From the NCBI GenBank assembly GCA_017522105.1, contig JAFXAA010000013.1, positions 161,804 to 225,803 on the forward strand: a DNA stretch of 64,000 nt. The letters run 5' to 3'. Shown piece by piece: positions 15,291 through 23,382 of the stretch (within the stretch, counting starts at the first letter, position 1; the number at the start of each line of letters is the position of its first letter). The translations under genes and the position numbers were made by a program. This stretch comes from Bacteroidales bacterium (lineage in GTDB: Bacteria; Bacteroidota; Bacteroidia; Bacteroidales; P3). Under the pieces are notes generated by a model, which ran no database searches, was not told the DNA's origin, and was given only the letters and a program-made list of their open reading frames with translations.

Positions 15291-17573
15291 CTACCGCTTC
15301 CTGATGGCAGAAAGCGGTATCTGCCATTCGCCACTCTCCACTACACGTTCCTGTTCACTGCCGGGAAAGACGGTGGCGGTGGTGCCGTCGGGAACAGTTA
15401 GCTTTAACGTATCGCCCTCAATCTGCACTGTAATATTGCCATACGGCGTCGGCTTGGAAGCCCGAACCCATTCTAAACCACCGCAGGACTGCGGGTCGAT
15501 GAAAAAGTGGCGGTAGCCAGGTTGCCCGGGGTCGGGGCGGATGCCTGCCAGCGCCTGGTAGAACCATGTGCCGATACCGTTGTAGCAGTTGTGCACACGG
15601 CTGCGGTCCTCCTTGCCGGGCATGCCGCAGCCCCACGACTCCCAAGTGGTAGTAGCACCATTGTCAATCATATACAAGTAGCCGGGGTAGTCTTCCTGGC
15701 GGAGCATGGTGGCCATGATGTCGGCCTCACGTTCCTGCACACACCATTCCGTGAAGACGGGCACTCCCATGAGGCCGAAGGCCACGTGGTCGCGGTAGCG
15801 GCCGTGGATGTCTTTTATCAGCCGTGCCTTAACCAGTGCAGCGGTGGCGCTGTCGGGCGGCACGCCCATCAACAGGGCGTAGGCCATATCAAGCGGTGTG
15901 CCTTTGGCGTAAGTATGTGTCTCGGTGTGGTAGAAGTGGCGGTGAATGGCATCGACAACAATCTCCCGCCGTGCGGCGAAGTATTCTGCGTCAGCCTGAT
16001 GGCCGGTCATGCGGGCCATCCGCTCTATGTCGGCCAGACATTCGGCCACTAAGCAGCTGCTGGCGTGCAGCACGCTCTCGCCGCCCTTGTCGACACCGTC
16101 GGGGACGGCCCAGTCGCCGAGGAACCAGCCATGCCGCTCGGTGTCGCCCCACGGCTGCAGTATGCCGTCCACGCTGTGCCGCTCGATGTAATCCATCCAG
16201 CGCTTCATATCGTCGTAGTGGCGGTAGACGAGTGTGGGGTCGCCGTAGTTGAGGTAGGTGCGCCACGGGGCCTTGACGATGAAGCCCTGCCAGTAGGGGC
16301 CGCCGCCGGTGCGGAAGGCGGGCGCCACGTAGGGCAGGTCGCCGGTGCTGTCAAGCGCGTCGTGCCAGGCCTGCATCCAGTTGGCATAGACGTCGCGCAC
16401 ATCCCAGAGGGTCTGCAGGGTGTTGGTCGACGAGTTGCCGTCGCCGCCGTAGCCCATGCGCTCTATGTGCGGACAGTCAACCATGTAGCCGCTGAAGGTG
16501 AGGCAGCTGAGGGTGTACTTCACCATGTCGTGGATGGCGTTCAAGCGCGGGTCGCTGCACTCGAAGGTGGCGCCGCCCGCGGGGTCTACGGCGCTGACTT
16601 GCAGGGCACGGGCATAGCTCACACTTGCACCTTTGACACGGACGTAGCGGAACGAGTGGGTGTGGAAGCGGTTGCGGAAGAGATCCTTGCCCTTTCCGTC
16701 GGACACAAAGATATCTGTCTCGATGTGCGGAGGCTTGGCATCGCGGTGGTCAAGATACTCTATAGACACTTCTGTACCGGCAGGCAAAGCCGCGGGGGCA
16801 TCGTCTATCGTGTCTGTGTGCCAAGGCACAAAGAAAGCCGCGAAGCATCCAGTGACCACACGGCCGAAGTCGAGCAAAATGCCACCGTCGGGCAGCACCT
16901 CGAAAGCCTGAAATTTCACTGTATCGACGATGCGGTTGCCCTCGAACTGCTGCCGCGATACGGCGATGTCCTCAGCCTCATAGACCGAAGCCGGACGCCA
17001 GCTTTCCTTGATCCTCGCGTCGTAGCGCTCGCCGCCGAACTGCATGGGCTGCCAATTGCCGGTGTAGCTGTAGGGGCTGGCTGAGGCCTCCCAGGTGCTG
17101 TCGGTTTTGAGTATTTTGTATATCAGTCCGCATTCACCGTCGGAGACGCTCTTCCTCACCGTAGCCTGCACCGCAGCTGGGGTACCGTATATGCGGCCCC
17201 AGCCTTGCCCTATCCAGAGGAGCAACTCATTGTTGCCTTCGTGCAGATAAGGCGTGATGTCGTATTCCACCCACAGCGCCCGTTTGTCGAGCTGCGACAC
17301 TGCTGGCTGCATCACATAGTCGCCCACCTTGGTGCCGTTGACATACACCTCGTGGTAGCCCAATGAAGTGACCACAAGGCCGTAATAGCAGGAGCGGAAG
17401 GCCGTCTCCGTCAAGTCGCCCGCATCCACATGGAACGTCGTGCGCAGCATCGGCGTCTCCGCCCACCCGCTGTCGGCGCGGAAGCCGATGAACTGCTGCG
17501 AAACGGCCTGCGACGATGCCGACAGCAGAGCCAACGCCAGCGTCAAACATCTTATTATATGTATTTTACGCAT
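15291..17573 (-). CDS. Alpha-L-rhamnosidase (GH78 family), secreted
   Basis: 760 residues from ATG 17573, whose product begins with a signal peptide (MRKIHIIRCLTLALALLSAS, cleavage after AVSQ). Beta-sandwich domains (YHEVYVNGTKVGDYVMQPAV, GNNELLLWIGQGWGRIYG) precede an (alpha/alpha)6 barrel with DCPHIERMGYGGDG, the GH78 region holding the general acid, and ATTTWESWGCG. It removes terminal rhamnose from plant or bacterial glycans, probably in the periplasm. A longer frame to 17723 overlaps aroB and lacks a signal peptide. It follows aroB by 43 bp on the same strand. No SusC/SusD pair is nearby, which is atypical for a polysaccharide-use locus. Confidence 0.88.
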   Translation of the reverse strand: MRKIHIIRCLTLALALLSASSQAVSQQFIGFRADSGWAETPMLRTTFHVDAGDLTETAFRSCYYGLVVTSLGYHEVYVNGTKVGDYVMQPAVSQLDKRALWVEYDITPYLHEGNNELLLWIGQGWGRIYGTPAAVQATVRKSVSDGECGLIYKILKTDSTWEASASPYSYTGNWQPMQFGGERYDARIKESWRPASVYEAEDIAVSRQQFEGNRIVDTVKFQAFEVLPDGGILLDFGRVVTGCFAAFFVPWHTDTIDDAPAALPAGTEVSIEYLDHRDAKPPHIETDIFVSDGKGKDLFRNRFHTHSFRYVRVKGASVSYARALQVSAVDPAGGATFECSDPRLNAIHDMVKYTLSCLTFSGYMVDCPHIERMGYGGDGNSSTNTLQTLWDVRDVYANWMQAWHDALDSTGDLPYVAPAFRTGGGPYWQGFIVKAPWRTYLNYGDPTLVYRHYDDMKRWMDYIERHSVDGILQPWGDTERHGWFLGDWAVPDGVDKGGESVLHASSCLVAECLADIERMARMTGHQADAEYFAARREIVVDAIHRHFYHTETHTYAKGTPLDMAYALLMGVPPDSATAALVKARLIKDIHGRYRDHVAFGLMGVPVFTEWCVQEREADIMATMLRQEDYPGYLYMIDNGATTTWESWGCGMPGKEDRSRVHNCYNGIGTWFYQALAGIRPDPGQPGYRHFFIDPQSCGGLEWVRASKPTPYGNITVQIEGDTLKLTVPDGTTATVFPGSEQERVVESGEWQIPLSAIRKR

Positions 17574-17616
17574 AACGGGCAGCATTGTTACATTCACGAC
17601 ACTGAAGGCCGAACGG

Positions 17617-18663
17617 TTACAGGTGCAGCATAGCGTCGCGCACCTCGTTGTCGCTGACACTGACATCAATAACCGCCGCCCCAAGCTCCTGCAACAGTAC
17701 ACAACGCACCTCGCCACCGGCACACTTCTTGTCCTGGTGCATCAAGGGGAGCATCTGCTCGATATCCTTCAGTGTGAAGGTGGCACGAGGGATGCCAAAT
17801 GCCGAGAGAGTCGACGCAAGCCACTGGGAGTATGCGTTGTACACTTCGTCAACGAGTCCCGTTTTCTTCACCGAGAGGTACATCGCCACGCGCATGCCGA
17901 GGGCCACAGCTACACCGTGCGGCACGCCGCGGTACACCTCAATGGCATGGCCAAAGGTGTGGCCGAAGTTAAGTATCTTCCTGATTCCATGGTCGTAGGG
18001 GTCGGCCTTGACAACACTGTCCTTTATGCGTGCCACACGTTTCAACAACATTGGCTGCATAGAGAACTGCGCATCGGGGGCCGTGAGGCTTCGGAACAGC
18101 TCGCCGTCGGCAACGGCGGCGGTCTTCACCATCTCGGCCATGCCGTTGAACAGCTCCTGCTGTGGTAGCGTGGCCAAGAACGACGGTTCGAGAACCGTGA
18201 GCACGGCGGGGTAGAAATGGCCGATGCTGTTCTTCACGCCGCCGAAGTCAATGGCCGTCTTGCCACCTATGGCGGCGTCGGCCATGGCCAAGAGCGTGGT
18301 GGGCACGTTGACATGGCGTATGCCGCGCTTGTAGCCCGCCGCCACAAAGCCGCCGAGGTCGCACACCGCCCCGCCACCGAGGCACACCAGAACAGCCTGG
18401 CGGTCGGCACCGCCTTCAAGCAGCGTCTGCCAAACCTGCGCGGCCACCTCAAGGCTCTTGCACTCCTCGCCCACTGGCACCTCGATGAACTCGGCCTCCT
18501 GCAGCGCATCCACGCGCGACACAAGCGCCGGCAGACAATGGGTAAAGGTATTCTCGTCGAGCAACACCGTGTAGCGGGCACCGCTCCATGCCTCCTTTTC
18601 CAGCTCGCGGGCCAGCGACGCCAACCCACCGTACATAATTTTCCCCTGTTTAACCATGTCCAC
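17617..18663 (-). CDS. aroB: 3-dehydroquinate synthase
   Basis: 348 residues. NAD-dependent second enzyme of the shikimate pathway. Motifs: LVCLGGGAVCDLGGFVAAGY (nucleotide binding), RHVNVPTTLLAMADAAIGGK, GVKNSIGHFYP, FNGMAEMVKTA and the metal-binding ILNFGHTFGHAIE. Length and order are normal. Start ATG 18663 or the Met two codons on. It has its own promoter (18769-18778) and is followed on the same strand by the rhamnosidase, an unrelated function. Confidence 0.95.
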   Translation of the reverse strand: MDMVKQGKIMYGGLASLARELEKEAWSGARYTVLLDENTFTHCLPALVSRVDALQEAEFIEVPVGEECKSLEVAAQVWQTLLEGGADRQAVLVCLGGGAVCDLGGFVAAGYKRGIRHVNVPTTLLAMADAAIGGKTAIDFGGVKNSIGHFYPAVLTVLEPSFLATLPQQELFNGMAEMVKTAAVADGELFRSLTAPDAQFSMQPMLLKRVARIKDSVVKADPYDHGIRKILNFGHTFGHAIEVYRGVPHGVAVALGMRVAMYLSVKKTGLVDEVYNAYSQWLASTLSAFGIPRATFTLKDIEQMLPLMHQDKKCAGGEVRCVLLQELGAAVIDVSVSDNEVRDAMLHL

Positions 18664-18768
18664 AACAACGGAAAAAGAGCGGTTTTATTGTACCATATAG
18701 AAGAGAACAAGAGGAACGGAAAAGGAAGCAGCAACGTACCAAAACATATTCTTCGTTTATTCAACACT

Positions 18769-18778
18769 TGCAAAAGTA
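18769..18778 (-). promoter_or_regulatory. -7 box of aroB
   Basis: TACTTTTGCA on the minus strand, 106 bp upstream of the aroB start. Confidence 0.6.
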
Positions 18779-19050
18779 CGTGTTAGGTATTCGTTGATAT
18801 ACAATTGGTAAAGTGTTGGTAAAGCGTTGGGAAGAACATAGAGCGTATACACTGCTGACCAAGTGCATGTTACGACAGCAGGAAATTGCCTCTGCACTGC
18901 AATCTGAAAACTGCGGTTCATGGCCCTCCTTGCCAAAACACAAGGACGTGTGGCGGAGGGGATTGGAAGCTCTATCTTCTTCTATGCCTCTTCTTTTTCT
19001 CTTCTATAATTTTTTTCCAATTTGCACAATAAAAGTATGCACACCTCGTT
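18779..19050. other. Intergenic region between aroB and the DUF6266 gene
   Basis: No gene supported. Near the right end CCAATTTGCA (about 19018) is a weak -7 match that could serve the DUF6266 gene. Otherwise I see nothing. Confidence 0.5.
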
Positions 19051-19878
19051 ATGGGGAAAAGACAAAAGAAGACGAAAATGGGCAAAATGTATCAGGGAGT
19101 GCTGGGCGGATTCAGCGGAAAAGTGGGCACCGTGGTGGGCTATATGTGGCGCAACCGCCCCTGCCTCCGCGCCTACCGTCGGACGATAAACTACCCCAAC
19201 ACGGAGCAGCAGCAAAAGCAGCGCGACTGGTTCGTGAGCATGGTGCGTTTCGCCGCGCAGGCCAACGGGGCTCTGAGGATGGGCTTCCATCAACAGTCGC
19301 TCGATGCGCAGATGACCGAAGGCAACTACTTCGTGATGAAAAACAAGCAGCACTTCCACCGCGAAGGCGGGGAGGTGAAGGTGGACTATGCCCGGCTGAA
19401 GATTGCCGCCGGCACGGCAGCCGACGTCTACTTCAAGGATGCCCGTTTCGGACAGGACGAGACGGTGGCCGTTGACTTCGACAAGAACACAATGTCGCTG
19501 CGCGCCTCGGGCGACGACAGCGTCTACCTCTATATCTACGCTCCGGCGCTGGGAGCAGGCATGCTGTCCGCCGCAGCCCAGCGACGCAGCAAACAAGTGG
19601 CCCTGCGGCTCCCCTCGGCATGGGCGGGCCACGAGGTGCACATATACGGCTTTGTGGTTGACAAAGAGGGACGTGCCTCAGGTTCCACCTACATAGGCAT
19701 GGGGCGCGTGAGCCACCAGGAAGAGCGCGGGCGCTACATGCCTGTCGACAGCAAATGGCAGGAGTTCGTCAATCTGGCCAATGGCAACAGCGAAACAGCG
19801 CACGAAAATGCCCCTGCCACCACAACAACGACAGGCTGGCACACCGACGAAGCGGCCGAACCGCCCGGAATGCCATGA
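19051..19878 (+). CDS. DUF6266 family protein
   Basis: 275 residues. The N-terminus MYQGVLGGFSGKVGTVVGYM followed by YRRTINYPNTEQQQKQR is the hallmark of DUF6266, a family found in many copies in Bacteroidetes and of unknown role. The middle is beta-rich and the last 40 residues are a Thr/Ala/Glu-rich tail (PATTTTTGWHTDE). There is no signal peptide. The glycine-rich start resembles proteins that assemble or bind surfaces, but that is a guess. The gene stands alone, followed by the tRNA-Lys. Confidence 0.8.
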   Translation: MGKRQKKTKMGKMYQGVLGGFSGKVGTVVGYMWRNRPCLRAYRRTINYPNTEQQQKQRDWFVSMVRFAAQANGALRMGFHQQSLDAQMTEGNYFVMKNKQHFHREGGEVKVDYARLKIAAGTAADVYFKDARFGQDETVAVDFDKNTMSLRASGDDSVYLYIYAPALGAGMLSAAAQRRSKQVALRLPSAWAGHEVHIYGFVVDKEGRASGSTYIGMGRVSHQEERGRYMPVDSKWQEFVNLANGNSETAHENAPATTTTTGWHTDEAAEPPGMP

Positions 19879-20027
19879 CAAGAGGTGCCAAAAAAAGTTT
19901 GGCGACCGCTGAAGGAACAATAAATGGGGCTGCGGAGAGAGCTTGGAGAAAGATTATTGCAATGCTGCTATAGCACTGTATTTATGGCATATACAGTGTA
20001 GGGCTGAAAGTTTTTTTACATTTTTCT

Positions 20028-20059
20028 TTGCCATATCGGAAAAAAGTAGTACTTTTGCA
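20028..20059 (+). promoter_or_regulatory. Promoter of tRNA-Lys
   Basis: TTG (in TTTG) at 20028-20030, a 19-bp spacer and TACTTTTGCA at 20050-20059, a complete Bacteroidetes promoter 36 bp upstream of the tRNA. Confidence 0.75.
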
Positions 20060-20095
20060 AACTCTTTTGAAGGAAAAGAACAGTGTTGAAAGACT

Positions 20096-20171
20096 GACTC
20101 AGTAGCTCAGCAGGTAGAGCACAACACTTTTAATGTTGGGGTCCTGGGTTCGAGCCCCAGCTGGGTCACCA
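20096..20171 (+). tRNA. tRNA-Lys (anticodon TTT)
   Basis: 76 nt, complete cloverleaf: acceptor GACTCAG with CTGGGTC (one G-T pair), D-arm AGCTCAGCAGGTAGAGCA, anticodon stem CAACA/TGTTG around loop CTTTTAA (anticodon TTT), T-arm with GGTTCGAGCC, discriminator A and encoded CCA at 20169-20171. Confidence 0.97.
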
Positions 20172-20180
20172 AACAAGAAG

Positions 20181-20206
20181 AACCGGATGCAAAATTCCGG
20201 TTTTTT
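20181..20206 (+). terminator. Intrinsic terminator after tRNA-Lys
   Basis: AACCGGA and TCCGGTT form the stem around an 8-nt loop, followed by a T-run. It ends four bases before the ATG of the TPR gene. Confidence 0.75.
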
Positions 20207-20209
20207 CGT

Positions 20210-22033
20210 ATGAATACGGGTCGCAAAATACTGGTAGCATGGTTGATGACATCGTGTATCGGTGTCGCTGCAGCCTTTGCACAGCCAAGCCAGGAACAGA
20301 CAGCGGCCTACTACTACGACCACGGTGAATACGAGCAGGCAGCGCAGCTCTACGAAGGGCTCTACAAGCGCACGTCGCAGAAATACTATTATCAGCGTCT
20401 GCTTGCAACCTACATGGAATTAGGTCAGTACCGCGATGCCATGAGACTCGTGGAGCGGCGGCGCAAACAGAACCCCAAAGACCTCTGCCTGTATGTAGAC
20501 GAGGGAGTGGTGCACCTGCGCCAGAAGCAAGAAAAGAAAGCACTGAAGAGCTTCGACGAAGCAATAGAAAAGATTACCTCCAACCTGCAGCCTGTGCCCG
20601 ACCTGGCCATGGCCTTCATCAACGCCGGACATGCGGACTATGCGGCACGAACCTACCTCGCAGCACGGCAAAAGACAGGCAACAGAATGTTGTATTTCAA
20701 CGAGCTGGTGGGCGTATACCAAGCCATGGGCGACTATGCGGCGATGACCGGCGAGTACTTTGACCTGCTGGATCACCAGCCGGGGATGATGAACTCGGTG
20801 CAGGTGTCGATGCAGCGTGCACTGCAGGAAGCGCCAGACAACAAGCTGGCCGACGGCGTGAAAAAAGCATTGGTGGAGCACGTGAGACGGCACCCCGAGA
20901 ACAGGACGTACCTGGAGATGATGATATGGTTCGCCCTGCAGCAGAAAGACTACGCCTTTGCCATGGAGCAGGCCGAGGCTGTCGACGCGCGATTTCCGGA
21001 GAAAGGCGGGGAGCAGGTGCTGCGGGTGGCCAAGATTGCACAGAGCAACGACGCCCTCGATGTGGCGGCCGAGGGCTACAGGCAGCTGCAAGCCCGTGGC
21101 AAAGAGGCTCGCCATTACCTCGACGGACGCATAGGCGAGCTGGAGGTGGAGTTTGCACGAATCAACAAAAACTACCACATCGACGCCAAGGAAATGGCTG
21201 CGTTGAAGCAAAAATACACCGCCACGTTCGAGGAGCTGGGCAAGAACGAGCGCACCATCACCCTGATGCGAAACTACGCTACCCTGATGGGATACCACGG
21301 GGGCGATGCACAGGCGGCAGCAGATATTCTGGACGACATCCTCGAGATGCCACGCCTGAAGAAGCAACTGCGCGACGAGGTGAAGCTCGAACTGGGCGAC
21401 CTGCTGCTCTTCGCCGGCGAGGTGTGGGATGCGTCACTGTTGTACATGCAAGTGGAGAAAGCCAACGCAAACGATGTGCTCGGCGCAATGGCCAAATACA
21501 AAAATGCAAAACTATCTTACTATAACCACGACTTCGAGTGGGCCAACTCGCAGCTGAAGGTGCTCAGGGCATCGACAAGCAAGCTGGTGGCCAACGACGC
21601 CATGGAGCTGTCGCTCCTGATTTCGGACAACATGGAAGACGACAGCACATACAGCGCGCTGGAGGTGTTCGCCGACGCCGATTTGATGCTCTACCGCGGC
21701 ATGCTCGACTCGGCCTGGGCAGGCTTCACCAATGTAGAGACGCACAACCTTTCGCACCCGCTGCTCGACGAGGTGCTGATGCGCAAAGCACAGATATGCA
21801 TGAAACAAGCACGCTACACGGAGGCCGACTCGTTGCTGCAGAAGGTGGTGGATTTCTACCCATACGACATAACCGCCGACGACGCACTGATGACAATGGG
21901 CATGCTGAACGAGGAGCGACTGAACAACAAAGCCAAAGCCATGGAGTGCTACGAGAAACTGCTGCTCGACTACCCGAACAGCCTGTATGCCGACAACGCA
22001 CGGAAAAGATATAACGCACTGAAGACAAGATGA
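20210..22033 (+). CDS. Secreted tetratricopeptide-repeat protein
   Basis: 607 residues: signal peptide (ILVAWLMTSCIGVAAAFA, cleaved before QPSQEQ) followed by helical hairpins of TPR type over the whole length, e.g. AAYYYDHGEYEQAAQLYEGL, YYYQRLLATYMELGQYRDAM and, at the end, KAKAMECYEKLLLDYPNSLY. It is probably periplasmic or outer-membrane attached and works as a protein-binding scaffold. Its stop overlaps the rsmA start (ATGA, 22030-22033). The ATG lies just after the tRNA terminator and no separate promoter is visible, so expression may depend on readthrough from the tRNA promoter. Confidence 0.85.
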   Translation: MNTGRKILVAWLMTSCIGVAAAFAQPSQEQTAAYYYDHGEYEQAAQLYEGLYKRTSQKYYYQRLLATYMELGQYRDAMRLVERRRKQNPKDLCLYVDEGVVHLRQKQEKKALKSFDEAIEKITSNLQPVPDLAMAFINAGHADYAARTYLAARQKTGNRMLYFNELVGVYQAMGDYAAMTGEYFDLLDHQPGMMNSVQVSMQRALQEAPDNKLADGVKKALVEHVRRHPENRTYLEMMIWFALQQKDYAFAMEQAEAVDARFPEKGGEQVLRVAKIAQSNDALDVAAEGYRQLQARGKEARHYLDGRIGELEVEFARINKNYHIDAKEMAALKQKYTATFEELGKNERTITLMRNYATLMGYHGGDAQAAADILDDILEMPRLKKQLRDEVKLELGDLLLFAGEVWDASLLYMQVEKANANDVLGAMAKYKNAKLSYYNHDFEWANSQLKVLRASTSKLVANDAMELSLLISDNMEDDSTYSALEVFADADLMLYRGMLDSAWAGFTNVETHNLSHPLLDEVLMRKAQICMKQARYTEADSLLQKVVDFYPYDITADDALMTMGMLNEERLNNKAKAMECYEKLLLDYPNSLYADNARKRYNALKTR

Positions 22034-22797
22034 CTGAAGTAAAAGCAAAAAAGTTTCTCGGACAGCATTTCCTGACCGACGAAAATATAGCCGAAAGGAT
22101 TGTGGAGAGCCTTTCACCAGACGCACAGCGTTTGCTGGAGATAGGACCCGGCATGGGCGTGCTGACGAAATACCTGATAAAAAAAGACGGACTTGATTTC
22201 CATGTGGTAGAGATAGACCGCGAGAGTGTGGCCTACCTGCACGACCACTACCCCACCCTTGACGTGATTGAGGGCGACTTCCTCCGCATGGATCTAACAG
22301 CCTTGTTCCATGGATGTTTCAGCATAATAGGCAACTTCCCATATAACATATCGTCCCAGATTTTGTTCAAAGTGTACGACAACCGCGACAACGTGACAGA
22401 GGTGGTCGGAATGTTTCAGAAAGAGGTGGCGGAGCGTGTCGCCGCCAAGCCTGGGAACAAGACATACGGTATCCTTTCAGTCTTGCTGTCAGCTTTTTAC
22501 GATATAGAATATCTCTTCACCGTCAACGAGCACGTCTTCAACCCGCCACCAAAAGTGAAATCGGCCGTAATAAGGCTACGACGCAATGACGTAAAGGGCT
22601 TGGAATGTGACGAAAAGCTATTTGTCCAGGTGGTGAAAGCAGGCTTCAACCAAAGGCGCAAGACACTGCGCAACGCATTGAGGCAACTTAATCTGCCACT
22701 CGACCGTATAAGCGAAGAGATACTGGCAAAACGAGCAGAACAACTCACCGTAACACAATTCATTGAAATCACAAAAACCATAGAACCATGTCTATAG
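22030..22797 (+). CDS. rsmA: 16S rRNA (adenine1518-N6/adenine1519-N6)-dimethyltransferase
   Basis: 255 residues. Dimethylates two adenines near the 3' end of 16S rRNA using S-adenosylmethionine. Motifs: KKFLGQHFLTDENIAERIV, the SAM-binding LLEIGPGMGVLTKYL, VVEIDRESVAYL, and the catalytic IIGNFPYNISSQILFK; VFNPPPKVKSAVIRL and FNQRRKTLRNALRQ complete the family pattern. Overlaps the TPR gene by 4 bp and the MntP-like gene by 10 bp, so the three form an operon. Confidence 0.96.
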   Translation: MTEVKAKKFLGQHFLTDENIAERIVESLSPDAQRLLEIGPGMGVLTKYLIKKDGLDFHVVEIDRESVAYLHDHYPTLDVIEGDFLRMDLTALFHGCFSIIGNFPYNISSQILFKVYDNRDNVTEVVGMFQKEVAERVAAKPGNKTYGILSVLLSAFYDIEYLFTVNEHVFNPPPKVKSAVIRLRRNDVKGLECDEKLFVQVVKAGFNQRRKTLRNALRQLNLPLDRISEEILAKRAEQLTVTQFIEITKTIEPCL

Positions 22798-23366
22798 CAA
22801 CATACATCGTCCTCGCATTGGCATTCGGCATCTCGGCAATGATCCTCATGCGACGTTGCGCTGCCGCCACACCGGTGAAACTATCCAAAGGTCTTGTTAT
22901 CATGCTATTGACCAGCATAGTCCACGCAATACTGTTTGTTCTGGGCATCACTCTGGGCGACCTGCTTCGCATCGAAGGCAAGGATGCGCCGCAACTGTAC
23001 GCACGCACAAATGCATACATATTCCTTGGCCTGACACTTTTTGTCGTTGTGAGGATGCTCCTGCCCTACTTGAAACGCGAGCCGAATCTGGCGATATTTG
23101 ACCTACGCAACTGGAGTACAACGGCTGCAATGGCAATAGCAAGCGGTATCAACGTGCTGCTTGTCGGGTTAGGGCTCGGCTTCGTCATGCCGCTCGCCGG
23201 ACATGTACACAGCGCCATCTGGCCTCTGTTTGCCTTTACATTACTACTTGGTTACATGGGTATTATGTTCGGACGTCAAAAAGTAGAGATGCGCCCACGG
23301 CGCTGGATAATAGTAGCATGTGTCTTGATGCTGGGGTGCGGCATAGCGGCTGTCGTCAACAGCTAA
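22788..23366 (+). CDS. MntP-like membrane protein lacking the usual intramembrane Asp residues
   Basis: 192 residues with six hydrophobic helices in two related halves, the layout of the MntP manganese exporters. The segments LALAFGISAMILMRR and AMAIASGINVLLVGLGLGF align with MntP helices that normally read LAFGMSMDAFA and ATSLDAMAVG, so both membrane Asp residues thought to bind the ion are replaced. The protein may therefore transport something else or be non-transporting. It overlaps rsmA by 10 bp. Family assignment is by eye and moderate. Confidence 0.6.
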   Translation: MSIATYIVLALAFGISAMILMRRCAAATPVKLSKGLVIMLLTSIVHAILFVLGITLGDLLRIEGKDAPQLYARTNAYIFLGLTLFVVVRMLLPYLKREPNLAIFDLRNWSTTAAMAIASGINVLLVGLGLGFVMPLAGHVHSAIWPLFAFTLLLGYMGIMFGRQKVEMRPRRWIIVACVLMLGCGIAAVVNS

Positions 23367-23382
23367 CACATATACCTTACTC

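Noticed and set aside
16065-17084. 339-residue plus-strand frame opposite the rhamnosidase
   Set aside because: Antisense shadow of a well-supported GH78 gene.
15291-17573. Polysaccharide utilisation locus
   Set aside because: The rhamnosidase stands without SusC/SusD-like genes, other glycosidases or a hybrid regulator.
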